A stretch of DNA of 57,596 bases from Candidatus Omnitrophota bacterium. GTDB lineage: Bacteria > Omnitrophota > Gorgyraeia > Gorgyraeales > Gorgyraeaceae. Positions 17,188-24,833 of the stretch are shown piece after piece. How positions within the stretch are numbered: the stretch's first letter is position 1; every line of letters starts with the position of its first letter. A program made the position numbers and the translations under genes. Below the pieces are notes generated by a model that saw only the letters and a program-made list of their open reading frames with translations, ran no database searches and had not been told where the DNA came from. The stretch is taken from the NCBI GenBank assembly GCA_013202925.1, contig JABMRA010000087.1, positions 1 to 57,596 of the forward strand, read 5' to 3'.

Positions 17188-18513
17188 ATGAAAATTGCAT
17201 TAATACGTTGTTTTTGGATTCCCGTTTCATGGCCGCCTGATATAGGGCTCGCATATATCGCTGCTGTTCTTAAAAAAGACGGTCATGAAGTATCGGTATT
17301 TGATTTGAATATAGAATTCTATCACAAAATGGAAGAATTTAGAGAGAAGTTGGAACAGGGTAATCGCGTTGTATTAGAGGAGCTTGGGGAAGTATTTTTA
17401 CAAAAGCACCAACACCTCATAGGTGAGATATGCGACGATATCTTGAAACTGCAACCGGAGATTATTGGCTTCTGCATTTGGCAAACTAATACAATAGTTA
17501 GCCGGAATTTAGCCAAAAGGCTTAAAGAAATAGACCCGTCTATATTTATAATTTTCGGTGGACCTGATTCCTTTCCACTGTTTTCAGGGAAAAAGATCAT
17601 TGAAGATAAGATAGCAGATGTGGTCGTATATGGTGAAGCAGAGATTACAATCAGGAGAGTCTTGGATTCAATTAGTAAGGATAGAAAAGTTATGCCGATA
17701 CAGGGGACTATTATTAACAGAAACGGTGAAATAGTAGATTGTGGTTGGCCTGATTTAGTAGAAAATCTAGATGAGTTGCCAGTTCCAGCATGGGATGACT
17801 TTCCGCTGCAATTGTACATTGATAAAAACACCATACCGATATCTTTTAGTCGAGGCTGCGCGTATAAATGCGAGTATTGCCCAAGAGAAACATATCCGAG
17901 ATATCGCTGTCGTTCAGCTGAAAATATAGTTTCTGAAATAGAGAGTTGGTTACATGGACATCCGAATAGACGTACCTTTTCTGTCTCTGACAGCGCACTT
18001 AATAACAACCCCAGGCAAGTAGAAAAGTTATGCGACTTAATTATCGATAGAAATCTTCATATCAAATTCGGAGGTTTTGCTATCCCTCATCCACGGATGG
18101 ATTGTAAGTTTCTTTTAAAGATGAAAAAGGCAGGATTTGACGGACTTTGTTATGGAGTGGAAAGTGGCTCTGATAGAATACTTGCTAAACTGGGAAAAAA
18201 AATAAAACTTGAAACTATACAAAGAGTAATAAAAGATACATATGAAGCCGGTATATCTGTTACCGTAGATCTTTTAGTAGGATTGCCCGGTGAATCAGAA
18301 GACGATTTCGACAGATCGCTGGATTTTTTAATTCAGAATAGAAAATATATAACTGATGTAGGGGCCAACCGTTATGGGGTGGCAGAGTATAGCTATGTCA
18401 AATCACATAGAGAAGAATTTGAATTTATACCTGAGGAAGTTATAAATAGTCGCTTTACCAGGCTTAAAGGAATAATCGATTCTCTAAATCTTTCTGTGAC
18501 TAACAAGTATTGA
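17188..18513 (+). CDS. B12-binding-type radical SAM protein (AT-rich, tRNA-flanked)
   Basis: A 441-residue relative of the B12-rSAM proteins at 37210 and 41769. The N-terminal domain opens with MKIALIRCFWIPVSWPPDIG and has GHEVSVFDLNIEFY (about 31-44), shared in pattern with those paralogues. The rSAM core has SRGCAYKCEYC with cysteines 224, 228 and 231, then VESGSDRIL and LLVGLPGESEDDF. It lacks the C-terminal TPR-like tail of the other paralogues. The DNA looks more AT-rich than its neighbours. It lies between a truncated and a complete copy of the same tRNA. No ribosome-binding site is clear before the ATG. Product unknown. Confidence 0.85.
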   Translation: MKIALIRCFWIPVSWPPDIGLAYIAAVLKKDGHEVSVFDLNIEFYHKMEEFREKLEQGNRVVLEELGEVFLQKHQHLIGEICDDILKLQPEIIGFCIWQTNTIVSRNLAKRLKEIDPSIFIIFGGPDSFPLFSGKKIIEDKIADVVVYGEAEITIRRVLDSISKDRKVMPIQGTIINRNGEIVDCGWPDLVENLDELPVPAWDDFPLQLYIDKNTIPISFSRGCAYKCEYCPRETYPRYRCRSAENIVSEIESWLHGHPNRRTFSVSDSALNNNPRQVEKLCDLIIDRNLHIKFGGFAIPHPRMDCKFLLKMKKAGFDGLCYGVESGSDRILAKLGKKIKLETIQRVIKDTYEAGISVTVDLLVGLPGESEDDFDRSLDFLIQNRKYITDVGANRYGVAEYSYVKSHREEFEFIPEEVINSRFTRLKGIIDSLNLSVTNKY

Positions 18514-18651
18514 ATTGAAGGTAAAGACTGCATTGCTCAGGATATCAAAATATCCAGACAGCCTTTAAGTATTTGCAATAAGATAGACCCTTCTTTTATT
18601 ATCGAAAAATACAGGCTGTTCACTCCAAAAAAAGAACTAGGCCAATATCTC
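18514..18651 (+). other. Intergenic stretch with an in-frame open extension
   Basis: After the TGA of the B12-rSAM gene the same frame stays open for 48 more codons, to a TGA at 18658-18660 (it includes SICNKIDPSFIIEKYRL). No start or ribosome-binding site is present and I recognise no family. It may be the remnant of a lost C-terminal region or chance. Nothing else is visible. Confidence 0.35.
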
Positions 18652-18680
18652 TTGTCATGATTCGAGTTAGGTGGTATAAT
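18652..18680 (+). promoter_or_regulatory. Promoter of the CAT tRNA
   Basis: TTGTCA (18652-18657), 17-base spacer, perfect TATAAT (18675-18680), twelve bases before the tRNA 5' end. It matches the promoter of the truncated tRNA copy. Confidence 0.85.
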
Positions 18681-18691
18681 TATTTTTCTAT

Positions 18692-18768
18692 GGGCCCATA
18701 GCTCAGTTGGTTAGAGCACCTGACTCATAATCAGGGTGTCCAAGGTTCAAGTCCTTGTGGGCCCACCA
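18692..18768 (+). tRNA. tRNA with CAT anticodon (Ile2 likely, or elongator Met)
   Basis: A complete 77-base tRNA with encoded CCA. Acceptor stem is GGGCCCA/TGGGCCC, anticodon stem CCTGA/TCAGG, loop CTCATAA. C4-G69 and C5-G68 pairs, used by TilS to recognise tRNA-Ile2, are present, so I lean to the lysidine-modified isoleucine tRNA; elongator Met cannot be excluded. Its 3' 22 bases (18748-18769) recur at 18915-18936. Confidence 0.93.
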
Positions 18769-18801
18769 TATTGTCATAGTAGTTGTAGTGTTTGGACCTG
18801 T

Positions 18802-18936
18802 AAGGACTTGAAGCGAGCGAGCACCGAGCAAAGCGAGGAAAAGTCCGCAATCCGCGGACGACAGCGAGCGAGGTGAGACTACGCAGCCCGAGCAATCAGC
18901 GAGGGCGTAGTAGCCAAGTCCTTGTGGGCCCACCAT
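18802..18936 (+). repeat. tRNA-tail repeat element B (downstream of the CAT tRNA)
   Basis: Homologue of element A. It begins AAGGACTTG (18802-18810), which is the exact complement of CAAGTCCTT at 18915-18923, the start of a 22-base copy of this tRNA's 3' end. Internal stems are GTCCGC/GCGGAC (18843-18848/18854-18859, loop AATCC) and ACTACGC/GCGTAGT (18878-18884/18905-18911). Compared with element A, each internal stem carries a paired (compensatory) change. No protein is encoded. Confidence 0.85.
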
Positions 18937-19021
18937 CCGCCACCAAAGGTGGCGAGATGGTGAGGTCTCGCCCTCCGTCAAAGGCAGAGAGGCGGACCCA
19001 CCAATCCGCCGTAGGCGGATT
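18936..19021. repeat. Cluster of CCGCC/GGCGG hairpins
   Basis: A run of small inverted repeats: CGCCACC-AAA-GGTGGCG, CGAGA/TCTCG, and TCCGCC-GTA-GGCGGA. CCCACCA(A)TCCGCC occurs here twice, at the end of repeat B and again near 19007, and again after tRNA-Val (19228). It looks like debris of tRNA-end-associated repeats. Confidence 0.55.
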
Positions 19022-19136
19022 GATCCTGAGGATGCGACGAATAGTAGCATCCGAAGGACCTTCAAAGACGATTAAGGTCCTTCGGTGCCTAAAATGCTTA
19101 TTATTCATTCGCATTTTTTAACGGCACCTCAGGATC
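19022..19136. repeat. Cloverleaf-like nested inverted repeat
   Basis: The outer stem GATCCTGAGG/CCTCAGGATC (19022-19031/19127-19136) is perfect over 10 bp. Inside are three hairpins in a row: ATGC/GCAT (19032-19035/19047-19050), a perfect 12-bp CCGAAGGACCTT/AAGGTCCTTCGG (19051-19062/19074-19085), and a two-part stem TGCC/GGCA with AAAATGC/GCATTTT (19086-19126). It could be a structured RNA or a miniature element. No reading frame is credible. Confidence 0.7.
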
Positions 19137-19157
19137 AAATTTTGCTTCGCAAATTTG

Positions 19158-19234
19158 GGGCGATTAGCTCAGTTGGTTAGAGTGCTGCCCTCACATGGCA
19201 GAGGTCACTGGTTCGAGTCCAGTATCGCCCACCA
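19158..19234 (+). tRNA. tRNA-Val (anticodon CAC)
   Basis: A 77-base cloverleaf with encoded CCA: acceptor GGGCGAT/ATCGCCC, D-arm TAGCTCAGTTGGTTAGAG, anticodon stem CTGCC/GGCAG with loop CTCACAT (CAC, codon GTG), T-arm CTGG-TTCGAGT-CCAG. It is preceded by a bulged AAATTT hairpin homologous to the one before tRNA-Ala, and followed by TCCGCC-TAA-GGCGGA. It lacks the tail-copy element. Confidence 0.95.
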
Positions 19235-19273
19235 TCCGCCTAAGGCGGACGAGGGGCCAAAGGAGGAAGATAG

Positions 19274-20011
19274 TTGAGCCAGGCAAAGACGATTAAGGAA
19301 CAGATTGGATTTTTGATAGGGCTCCAGGTTATTGATAGAGAGATTTATTCATTGAATAGAGAAAAAAAAGAGATGCCCGCTAGAATCAAGACAATAGATG
19401 AGACATTAGGTAGCAAGAAAACTGGCATTAAGCAGGCAGAAGAAGATTTAAAGTCCTTGCAGGTAAAATTGAAAGACAGGGAGGTCAGCTTGCAGCAGAA
19501 GGAAGATCAGATTAAAAAGCTGCAGCTCCAGCTTTATCAATTAAAGAGCAACAAGGATTATTCTGCGATGCTGACAGAGATAGAAGGGGTGAAGGCGGAT
19601 AATTCTCTCATGGAAGAAGAGATAATAAAATTAATGGACGAGATAGAGGCGGCCAGGAAGAAGATAGCAGAGGAAAAGGAGCTGTTTAAGAAAGAAGAGG
19701 TAAGTTCTCAGAAGGAGAAAGAGGCAATCAAGGCAAGGGGAAAAGAGGTTGATTCGCGGCTTTCCGACCTTTCCTCTCAGCGAGAGAATGTAGTGCCCAA
19801 TATTGAAAAGCAGATCCTGGCGAGATATGAGAGGGTGCTTGAAAACAGGGAAGGCCTTGCGATTGTGGCGGTAGATGATGGCGCGTGCAGCGGATGTCAC
19901 ATGAATCTCCCGTCGCAGGTTGTGAGCGAGGCGAAGATAAAAGAGAGCATTGTTGTTTGCGGGAGTTGTTCAAGGATCCTTTATGTGGAGGACAGCGTTG
20001 AAATCAATTGA
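19274..20011 (+). CDS. Coiled-coil protein with C4-type zinc ribbon
   Basis: A 245-residue protein. Residues about 10-190 are a long, charged alpha-helical coiled coil. The C-terminus carries CSGCHMNLPSQ...VVCGSCSRILY, a CxxC/CxxC zinc ribbon of the zf-RING_7 (DUF164) type. The start is a TTG preceded by AGGAGGA. This family often sits with NIF3-like, rpoD and RNase H genes, as here. It is proposed to bind RNA or act in growth control, but its precise function is unsettled. The RNase H gene starts inside its 3' end. Confidence 0.8.
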   Translation: MSQAKTIKEQIGFLIGLQVIDREIYSLNREKKEMPARIKTIDETLGSKKTGIKQAEEDLKSLQVKLKDREVSLQQKEDQIKKLQLQLYQLKSNKDYSAMLTEIEGVKADNSLMEEEIIKLMDEIEAARKKIAEEKELFKKEEVSSQKEKEAIKARGKEVDSRLSDLSSQRENVVPNIEKQILARYERVLENREGLAIVAVDDGACSGCHMNLPSQVVSEAKIKESIVVCGSCSRILYVEDSVEIN

Positions 20012-20423
20012 GATATTTATAGACGGTGCTTCAAGAGGAAATCCCGGGCCTTCGGGCATAGGCATAGTATTCTTCGACGACAAAAAGAACGTCGTTAAAA
20101 AAATATTTAAATTTATAGGGAATGCGACAAATAACGTTGCGGAGTATACCGCGTTTATCTACGCATTGCAGGAGGCGCTTATAGATAGATATGAAGATGT
20201 AAAGATCGCCTCAGACAGTGAATTGTTGACCAGGCAGCTCAGAGGAGAATATAGAGTTAAAAACGAGAATCTAAAACCGTTTTACGATCAGTTTTTACAT
20301 CTTTCGCGAGGATTCAACAGGATCGAGGTAGTTTCAATAGGCAGAAAAGATAATAGCATAGCGGATAAACTCGCCAACAAGGCAATAGATTCGCGGGTAG
20401 ACGGTTCATTAAAAATTGAATAG
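19998..20423 (+). CDS. Ribonuclease HI family protein
   Basis: A 141-residue RNase H-fold protein read from the TTG at 19998, which has GGAGGA five bases before it and lies inside the preceding gene's last codons; an ATG at 19983 is a less likely start. Catalytic acidic residues are visible in IFIDGASRGNPGP, NNVAEYTAFIYAL and IASDSELL, with a final Asp in NSIADKLAN. It is the short bacterial form lacking the basic handle region. The expected role is removal of RNA from RNA-DNA hybrids. The stop codon coincides with the first base of the RNase P RNA. Confidence 0.85.
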   Translation: MKSIEIFIDGASRGNPGPSGIGIVFFDDKKNVVKKIFKFIGNATNNVAEYTAFIYALQEALIDRYEDVKIASDSELLTRQLRGEYRVKNENLKPFYDQFLHLSRGFNRIEVVSIGRKDNSIADKLANKAIDSRVDGSLKIE

Positions 20424-20785
20424 GCGCAGGTTGGATGGTCGCCTCTGTCTTTAGACAGGGGAGGAAAGTCCGGGCTCCACAGGGTAGCATAGCGGGTAAT
20501 GCCCGTCTCCGCCAAAAAAACACGGCGGAAGGATTAGAGCCACAGAGACGAGTCTGAGAGGCGTTTTATGGTAACGTAGTAGCTTAAGCGTACGTTGCCT
20601 GCTTTTCAGGGTGAAACGCGGTAATCTCTATGCGGAGCAAAACCAAATAGGTCTCGCTAGGAAGAACGGCCCGTTCAGTAGAGCGAGACGGGTAGGTTGC
20701 ACGATCCCGGCAGCAATGTCGGGGCAAGATAGATGACTATCATCCGCCAAATGCGGAGACAGAACCCGGCTTACAGGCCTGCGCC
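20423..20785 (+). ncRNA. rnpB: RNase P RNA (bacterial class A)
   Basis: A 363-base RNA whose ends pair as P1 (GGCGCAGG with CCTGCGCC). The universally conserved regions are present: GAGGAAAGTCCGGGCTCC near the 5' end, GGTAAACGCG-like and GTGAAACG segments in the middle, and AGATAGATGACTATC plus ACAGAACCCGGCTTA near the 3' end. It is the catalytic subunit that trims tRNA 5' leaders. It directly follows the RNase H gene. Confidence 0.95.
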
Positions 20786-20801
20786 GTATTCATCCAACCC
20801 C

Positions 20802-20830
20802 TTGTATTTACCCAAAAAATATGATATATT
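20802..20830 (+). promoter_or_regulatory. Promoter for a leaderless PDZ-protein transcript
   Basis: TTGTAT (20802-20807), 17 bases, TATATT (20825-20830). The expected start of transcription, about 20837, is adjacent to the ATG at 20838. No ribosome-binding site could fit. Confidence 0.6.
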
Positions 20831-20837
20831 TTGACAT

Positions 20838-21800
20838 ATGCGTATAATAGCAAATGTTATAATAATATCGTTTTTTATAGCGACCACCCTCTACGCAGAT
20901 ACTGTTGTTATGAAGGACAGGACAGAGGTCAAAGGCCTGGTCGTTGATGAATACACAGACAGGATTACTTTTAATACTGTTGACGGCGAAAAGACCATTT
21001 TCAGGGATGATATAGAGAGGGTCGAATACGATACGCCTGAGCAGAATTTCATGCAGCTTGGACGGGCCTACGATGAGAAAGGGTGGTATGATAAGGCAGC
21101 GTTTTATTACAAGAAGGCAATGGAGATAAACCCGGAGTATAAAGACGCCAGAGAGGCATATCTTGCGAGCCACACAAAGGCATGGCGGCAGGAAGAAAAG
21201 ATGACCATGAAGGAACTGGAGCACCGGAACATGGTAATGGACTGGTGGAAGAACAGGAATAAGGAAACTGTTTCACCGGCCAAGGACAAGGCGCTATTAT
21301 TGAAAGATACGCTCGGTATTTCTTTGATAAAAAAAGACGGGATTTTTACAATAGACGAGGTCAGGCCTTATTCCAGCGCAGCCAGTTCTGGTATTAAAGA
21401 CGGGGATATGCTTGTGGGTATCTGGGGCAAGCTTATACGCTACAGCAGGATAGAGGATGTGCTTGAGGAGCTCTTGGGCCCCGCGCATTCAGAGGTCAGG
21501 GTTTTAGTGGATAAGGAGATTGTTGTTGCGGTCGAGGTAAACGACAAGGATACATATAAAGGATTGGGGATTTTGCTGGGTTTTGAATACGAGGACCTTA
21601 CTGTAATGGATGTTGTGGGCGGCGCAAAGGGAGACGCAGCTGGTTTTAAAAAAGGCGACCTTGTAATAGCCGTGGATAAAAATATTACCCGATATCTGCC
21701 TCTTGATAGCGTTATAGCGCTTATAAATAGTTCAGGAGATAATAAAAATATTATTTTTGGTGTCAGGCGGACTGTAAATTTGAGGAGAGAAGGTAAATAA
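20838..21800 (+). CDS. Exported TPR/PDZ-domain protein
   Basis: A 320-residue protein with an N-terminal signal peptide (about 1-20, ending LYA). A short beta-rich domain follows (VVMKDRTEVKGLVVDEYTDR), then a TPR pair (about 68-110, DKAAFYYKKAMEINPEYKDA) and two PDZ-like modules. The first is around 165-230 (EVRPYSSAASSGIKDGDMLVGI), the second around 235-310 (GAKGDAAGFKKGDLVIAV). No protease domain is attached. It probably acts in the periplasm or is anchored to the envelope as an adaptor. The TAATG overlap with the next gene indicates coupling to a HAMP membrane protein. Confidence 0.75.
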   Translation: MRIIANVIIISFFIATTLYADTVVMKDRTEVKGLVVDEYTDRITFNTVDGEKTIFRDDIERVEYDTPEQNFMQLGRAYDEKGWYDKAAFYYKKAMEINPEYKDAREAYLASHTKAWRQEEKMTMKELEHRNMVMDWWKNRNKETVSPAKDKALLLKDTLGISLIKKDGIFTIDEVRPYSSAASSGIKDGDMLVGIWGKLIRYSRIEDVLEELLGPAHSEVRVLVDKEIVVAVEVNDKDTYKGLGILLGFEYEDLTVMDVVGGAKGDAAGFKKGDLVIAVDKNITRYLPLDSVIALINSSGDNKNIIFGVRRTVNLRREGK

Positions 21801-22402
21801 TGCCGACAAAACCTGGTTTTAGAAGAAGGCAGTATATAATAAAGAAAGGACTGCAGTACCGCTACATAGGCATAGTGTTTGCCATTGCCCTTTTAGCGTC
21901 GATAGTCACAGGTTATACTGTGTTTGCAACCGGATGGACGCTTCTCGGAGAAAAACTGGCAAATGTATATCCCCAGGGCAGGCTTGTGGTTGTGTTAAGG
22001 GCGACAAACCTTGCCTTGATCAGGAATCTATTATTTGCCTCGCCGCTTATTTTTATTTTGGGGCTATTATTTTCTCACAGGATAGCAGGGCCTGTTTACA
22101 GGATCGAAAAAAGTGTTTACGAGATCGCCAATGGCAACCTTGGGATGAGGATAAAACTAAGACAAGGGGATGAGCTCTGGGACCTTGCCAATATGATAAA
22201 TAACATGACGGAAAAACTCGATAAGGGCATTGCCTTAAATAAAGAGAGTGTATCGGCAATCCAGAAAGACCTGGATGAGATTAAAAAGACGATCTCCGGC
22301 CAGCCATTTGACCTGAAAAAGGTAGACGCATCCATAAACGGCCTCCAGTCAAAGATAAAAGACCTTGATTCTTCCCTCAACATCTGGACCACCGCAGCCT
22401 AA
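21800..22402 (+). CDS. HAMP-domain membrane protein
   Basis: A 200-residue protein with two transmembrane segments (about 24-46 and 72-90) bracketing a short periplasmic loop. A HAMP linker follows (RIAGPVYRIEKSVYEIANGNLGMR, then GDELWDLANMINNMTEKL). It ends in a helical coiled coil without kinase, cyclase or methyl-accepting output domain. It may pass a signal to a partner or serve structurally. Start and stop of the upstream PDZ gene overlap by one base, so the two proteins are likely partners. Confidence 0.75.
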   Translation: MPTKPGFRRRQYIIKKGLQYRYIGIVFAIALLASIVTGYTVFATGWTLLGEKLANVYPQGRLVVVLRATNLALIRNLLFASPLIFILGLLFSHRIAGPVYRIEKSVYEIANGNLGMRIKLRQGDELWDLANMINNMTEKLDKGIALNKESVSAIQKDLDEIKKTISGQPFDLKKVDASINGLQSKIKDLDSSLNIWTTAA

Positions 22403-22664
22403 TCCCACCAAAGGTTATACTTTTAACATTGTTTTGCTTCGCTGAAATGTTTTCACTTTCAGCTTCGCAGAAACCCGGTATTCCTACGAAGCCAAGCGCA
22501 TAAGCTGCTTGGCGGAGTAGAATTGCAAAAAATATAAACCCTTGCGTATAATACTTTCAATATTTGGCTACGCTCTGCACTGGCCGGACCGTGCAAGGTG
22601 CAACATAACTATTCAAATAGTACACGTAAAACCCCTATGCGTGCGACAAAAACCCCTATGCGTG
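22403..22664 (+). promoter_or_regulatory. 302-base gap with a 21-bp direct repeat before a promoter
   Basis: No gene is visible. The stretch holds a CTGAAA/TTTCAG hairpin (about 22450), a GCCAAGC/GCTTGGC inverted repeat (about 22492) and two copies of ACCCCTATGCGTG starting at 22631 and 22652. The repeats are exactly 21 bases (two helical turns) apart, and the second abuts the -35 box at 22665. This is the expected layout of activator sites. Confidence 0.55.
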
Positions 22665-22693
22665 TTGACAATCGAGGGTTTCTTTGTTATACT
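22665..22693 (+). promoter_or_regulatory. Consensus promoter of the polysaccharide locus
   Basis: TTGACA (22665-22670), 17 bases, TATACT (22688-22693). Initiation near 22700 leaves only about five bases before the ATG at 22705. Confidence 0.8.
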
Positions 22694-22704
22694 GGCAGGC
22701 GTCT

Positions 22705-23838
22705 ATGCGAGTGTGCCATGTTATAACAAAACCTGAACTGGGTGGGGCACAGCTTTCCACTCTTAATATCCTCTCCGGCCTTCCAAGAGATAGATACGAT
22801 ATTTCCGTTATTACCTCACCAAAAGGCATACTTAGCGCTGAATTTAGAGACCTAAAGGATGCAAAAGCCTTTTTCTCGCCATTTCTGACACGCCCTATAA
22901 ATATCCTGTCTGATATATTGGCATTCATACATATATTTCTTATATATAGAAGCAATAAATACGCAATAGTACATACGCATAGTTCAAAGGCCGGTATTAT
23001 CGGACGTCTGGCAGCTCGTCTTGCAGGCGTGCCTGTGATCATACACACAGTGCATGGCTGGTCTTTTAATGATTGCCAGGGCTGGGTCAGAAAACGGCTC
23101 TTTATGTCCCTGGAAAGGGCAATGGCGAGATTTACCACAAGGATCATATGTGTTTCCAAAAAGGACATGGAAACAGGATTGAAATATAAGATAGCAGGCC
23201 CGGATAAGTTTGTTCTAATAAAATACGGCATACCTCTTGCTGAATTCAGAAGATCATCGGTTGATCCATTGGTAAAGAAAAAGGAATTGGGCATTACCAA
23301 TAGCGGCCCTGTAATAGGGATGGTATCCTGCCTTAAGCCCCAGAAATCCCCCCTGGATTACATAAAGGCATGCATAAAGATTTATGAAAAGATGCCTGAT
23401 GTAAATTTCCTGCTGGTGGGGGACGGCGCATTGAGAAGCAAATGCGAAAAACTCCTAGCCCCTACGCCACTAAACGGAAGATTTATATTTACCGGATGGA
23501 GGAGGGATGTCTCGGAGATCCTGGATATCCTGGATGTGGCAGTCCTGACAAGTAAATGGGAAGGCATGCCTATTTCTGTTATAGAGGCGCTTTGTAAAGG
23601 TTGTCCTGTTGTTGCTACGAATGCAGGCGGTACCCCTGAACTTATCAAGGGCGGGGTCACAGGTTATGTTACCCAGCCTGGCACATATGAAGAAACAGCT
23701 GAAAAGGTATTAAGGATACTTGGGGATCCGCTCTCTTTCAATAATATGAAAAGGCAGGCGTCTTTATCCATAGACGAATCCTTCGGGGTAGATAGAATGG
23801 TAAACGAGACAGAAAATTTATACAGGAGGTTGGTATGA
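22705..23838 (+). CDS. Family 4 glycosyltransferase
   Basis: A 377-residue GT-B glycosyltransferase read from the ATG at 22705. An earlier ATG at 22684 would start upstream of the -10 box of the adjoining promoter. The N-terminal Rossmann half shows PELGGAQLSTLNIL and VHTHSSKAGIIGRLAARLAGVP. The C-terminal half has NFLLVGDGALR and the GT4 EX7E-type region (SKWEGMPISVIEALCKGCPVVATNAGG). It would act on the cytoplasmic face in glycan assembly. Its stop overlaps the WecA-like gene by four bases, so it probably adds an early sugar to the lipid-linked intermediate. Confidence 0.85.
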   Translation: MRVCHVITKPELGGAQLSTLNILSGLPRDRYDISVITSPKGILSAEFRDLKDAKAFFSPFLTRPINILSDILAFIHIFLIYRSNKYAIVHTHSSKAGIIGRLAARLAGVPVIIHTVHGWSFNDCQGWVRKRLFMSLERAMARFTTRIICVSKKDMETGLKYKIAGPDKFVLIKYGIPLAEFRRSSVDPLVKKKELGITNSGPVIGMVSCLKPQKSPLDYIKACIKIYEKMPDVNFLLVGDGALRSKCEKLLAPTPLNGRFIFTGWRRDVSEILDILDVAVLTSKWEGMPISVIEALCKGCPVVATNAGGTPELIKGGVTGYVTQPGTYEETAEKVLRILGDPLSFNNMKRQASLSIDESFGVDRMVNETENLYRRLV

Positions 23839-24833
23839 TTTACGCCTCGACATTTTTTATCGCCTTTCTTTTGGCGCTATTTTTATCGCCAGTCAGCGTC
23901 AAGATAAGCAAGCGCTTTAATATCTTCTCCAAGCCAAAAAAGGGAGAGACAGGCGGCAAGCCGTGCCTTGGGGGTATTGCTATATATATGGCCTTTATCG
24001 TGACTGTCCTCCTTATGGCCTTTTTTAAAGTAATACATGGCCCCGGGTTTGCAGGGTTGATAATCGCCTCAGGCATGATAGTTTTATTAGGGCTGATAGA
24101 TGACGCAAAGGACTTGAGCCCCCTTAAAAAGATAATAGTAGAGTTGATAGCAATAGGGGTGTTGATATTATTTGGCGTCTTTACCGGGATCTCATTCCTG
24201 CCGATATGGACGAATATCCTGATCACGCTTATATGGGTACTTTTTATAACCAATGCGTTTAATCTACTGGATATTGCGGACGGATTGACCTCGGGACTTG
24301 TGATCATTATTTCCCTGACACTATTGGTCATTTCACTGGTGAACAGGGATATCTTTTCAGCAATCGTTCTGGTCGCATTGCTCGGGTCGCATCTGGGATT
24401 TCTGAAATATAATTACCCGCCGGCAAGGATCTACATGGGCGATACGGGGAGCCTGTTTTCGGGATTCGTATTGGCAGCAGTGGCAATAAACATCAGTTAT
24501 GCGCCGCTCGAACGCCCTGTTGCCCTGATCACGCCGATACTCGCGATGAGCCTGCCTATATACGATACGCTTTTTTTGATAATAATGCGTATAAAAAAAG
24601 GCAAGCCGATTTTTAGCAAGACCAATGACCACTTTACATTGAGGCTGGTTACCATGGGGAATGGAGTGCGTAAAAGTATCTGGATCATGTATCTTTTCAG
24701 CATCTTTTTGGCAGTCTCGTCATTGATAGTGGCCTTTGGTCCCAACAGGACAGGTGTGGTTATGTTGATCGTCGTGGTTCTTGTGTTTATTCTAATGGGG
24801 AAGAAGGTCGGGATGGTCAAGGTAGAGGATTGA
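23835..24833 (+). CDS. Polyprenyl-phosphate sugar-1-phosphate transferase (WecA/MraY family)
   Basis: A 332-residue polytopic protein with about ten membrane segments. It carries the family motifs GLIDDAKDLSPLKK (catalytic Asp pair), NAFNLLDIADGLTSG and YPPARIYMGDTGSLFSG, which bind Mg and the UDP-sugar. The reaction is transfer of a HexNAc-1-phosphate to undecaprenyl phosphate, the first step of O-antigen or similar glycan synthesis. Lack of the MraY-specific C-terminal features favours WecA-type. It is coupled to genes on both sides (ATGA and TGATG overlaps). Confidence 0.85.
   Translation: MIYASTFFIAFLLALFLSPVSVKISKRFNIFSKPKKGETGGKPCLGGIAIYMAFIVTVLLMAFFKVIHGPGFAGLIIASGMIVLLGLIDDAKDLSPLKKIIVELIAIGVLILFGVFTGISFLPIWTNILITLIWVLFITNAFNLLDIADGLTSGLVIIISLTLLVISLVNRDIFSAIVLVALLGSHLGFLKYNYPPARIYMGDTGSLFSGFVLAAVAINISYAPLERPVALITPILAMSLPIYDTLFLIIMRIKKGKPIFSKTNDHFTLRLVTMGNGVRKSIWIMYLFSIFLAVSSLIVAFGPNRTGVVMLIVVVLVFILMGKKVGMVKVED

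Noticed and set aside
18511..18513. TGA recoding (read-through of the rSAM stop)
   Set aside because: TGA ends many other clearly complete genes in the window (rsmE, WecA-like, GT-C), so a reassigned TGA code is not supported.
17121..18691. Integrase-bearing genomic island in the CAT tRNA
   Set aside because: The tRNA-flanked segment contains only the rSAM gene and no recombinase, so insertion is suggested but an autonomous island is not.
18703..19065. Minus-strand 120-codon frame across the CAT tRNA and repeat B (KDLNLGHPDYESGALTN)
   Set aside because: Again antisense of a tRNA and of structured repeats; the overlapping frames at 18873-19121 are likewise repeat DNA.
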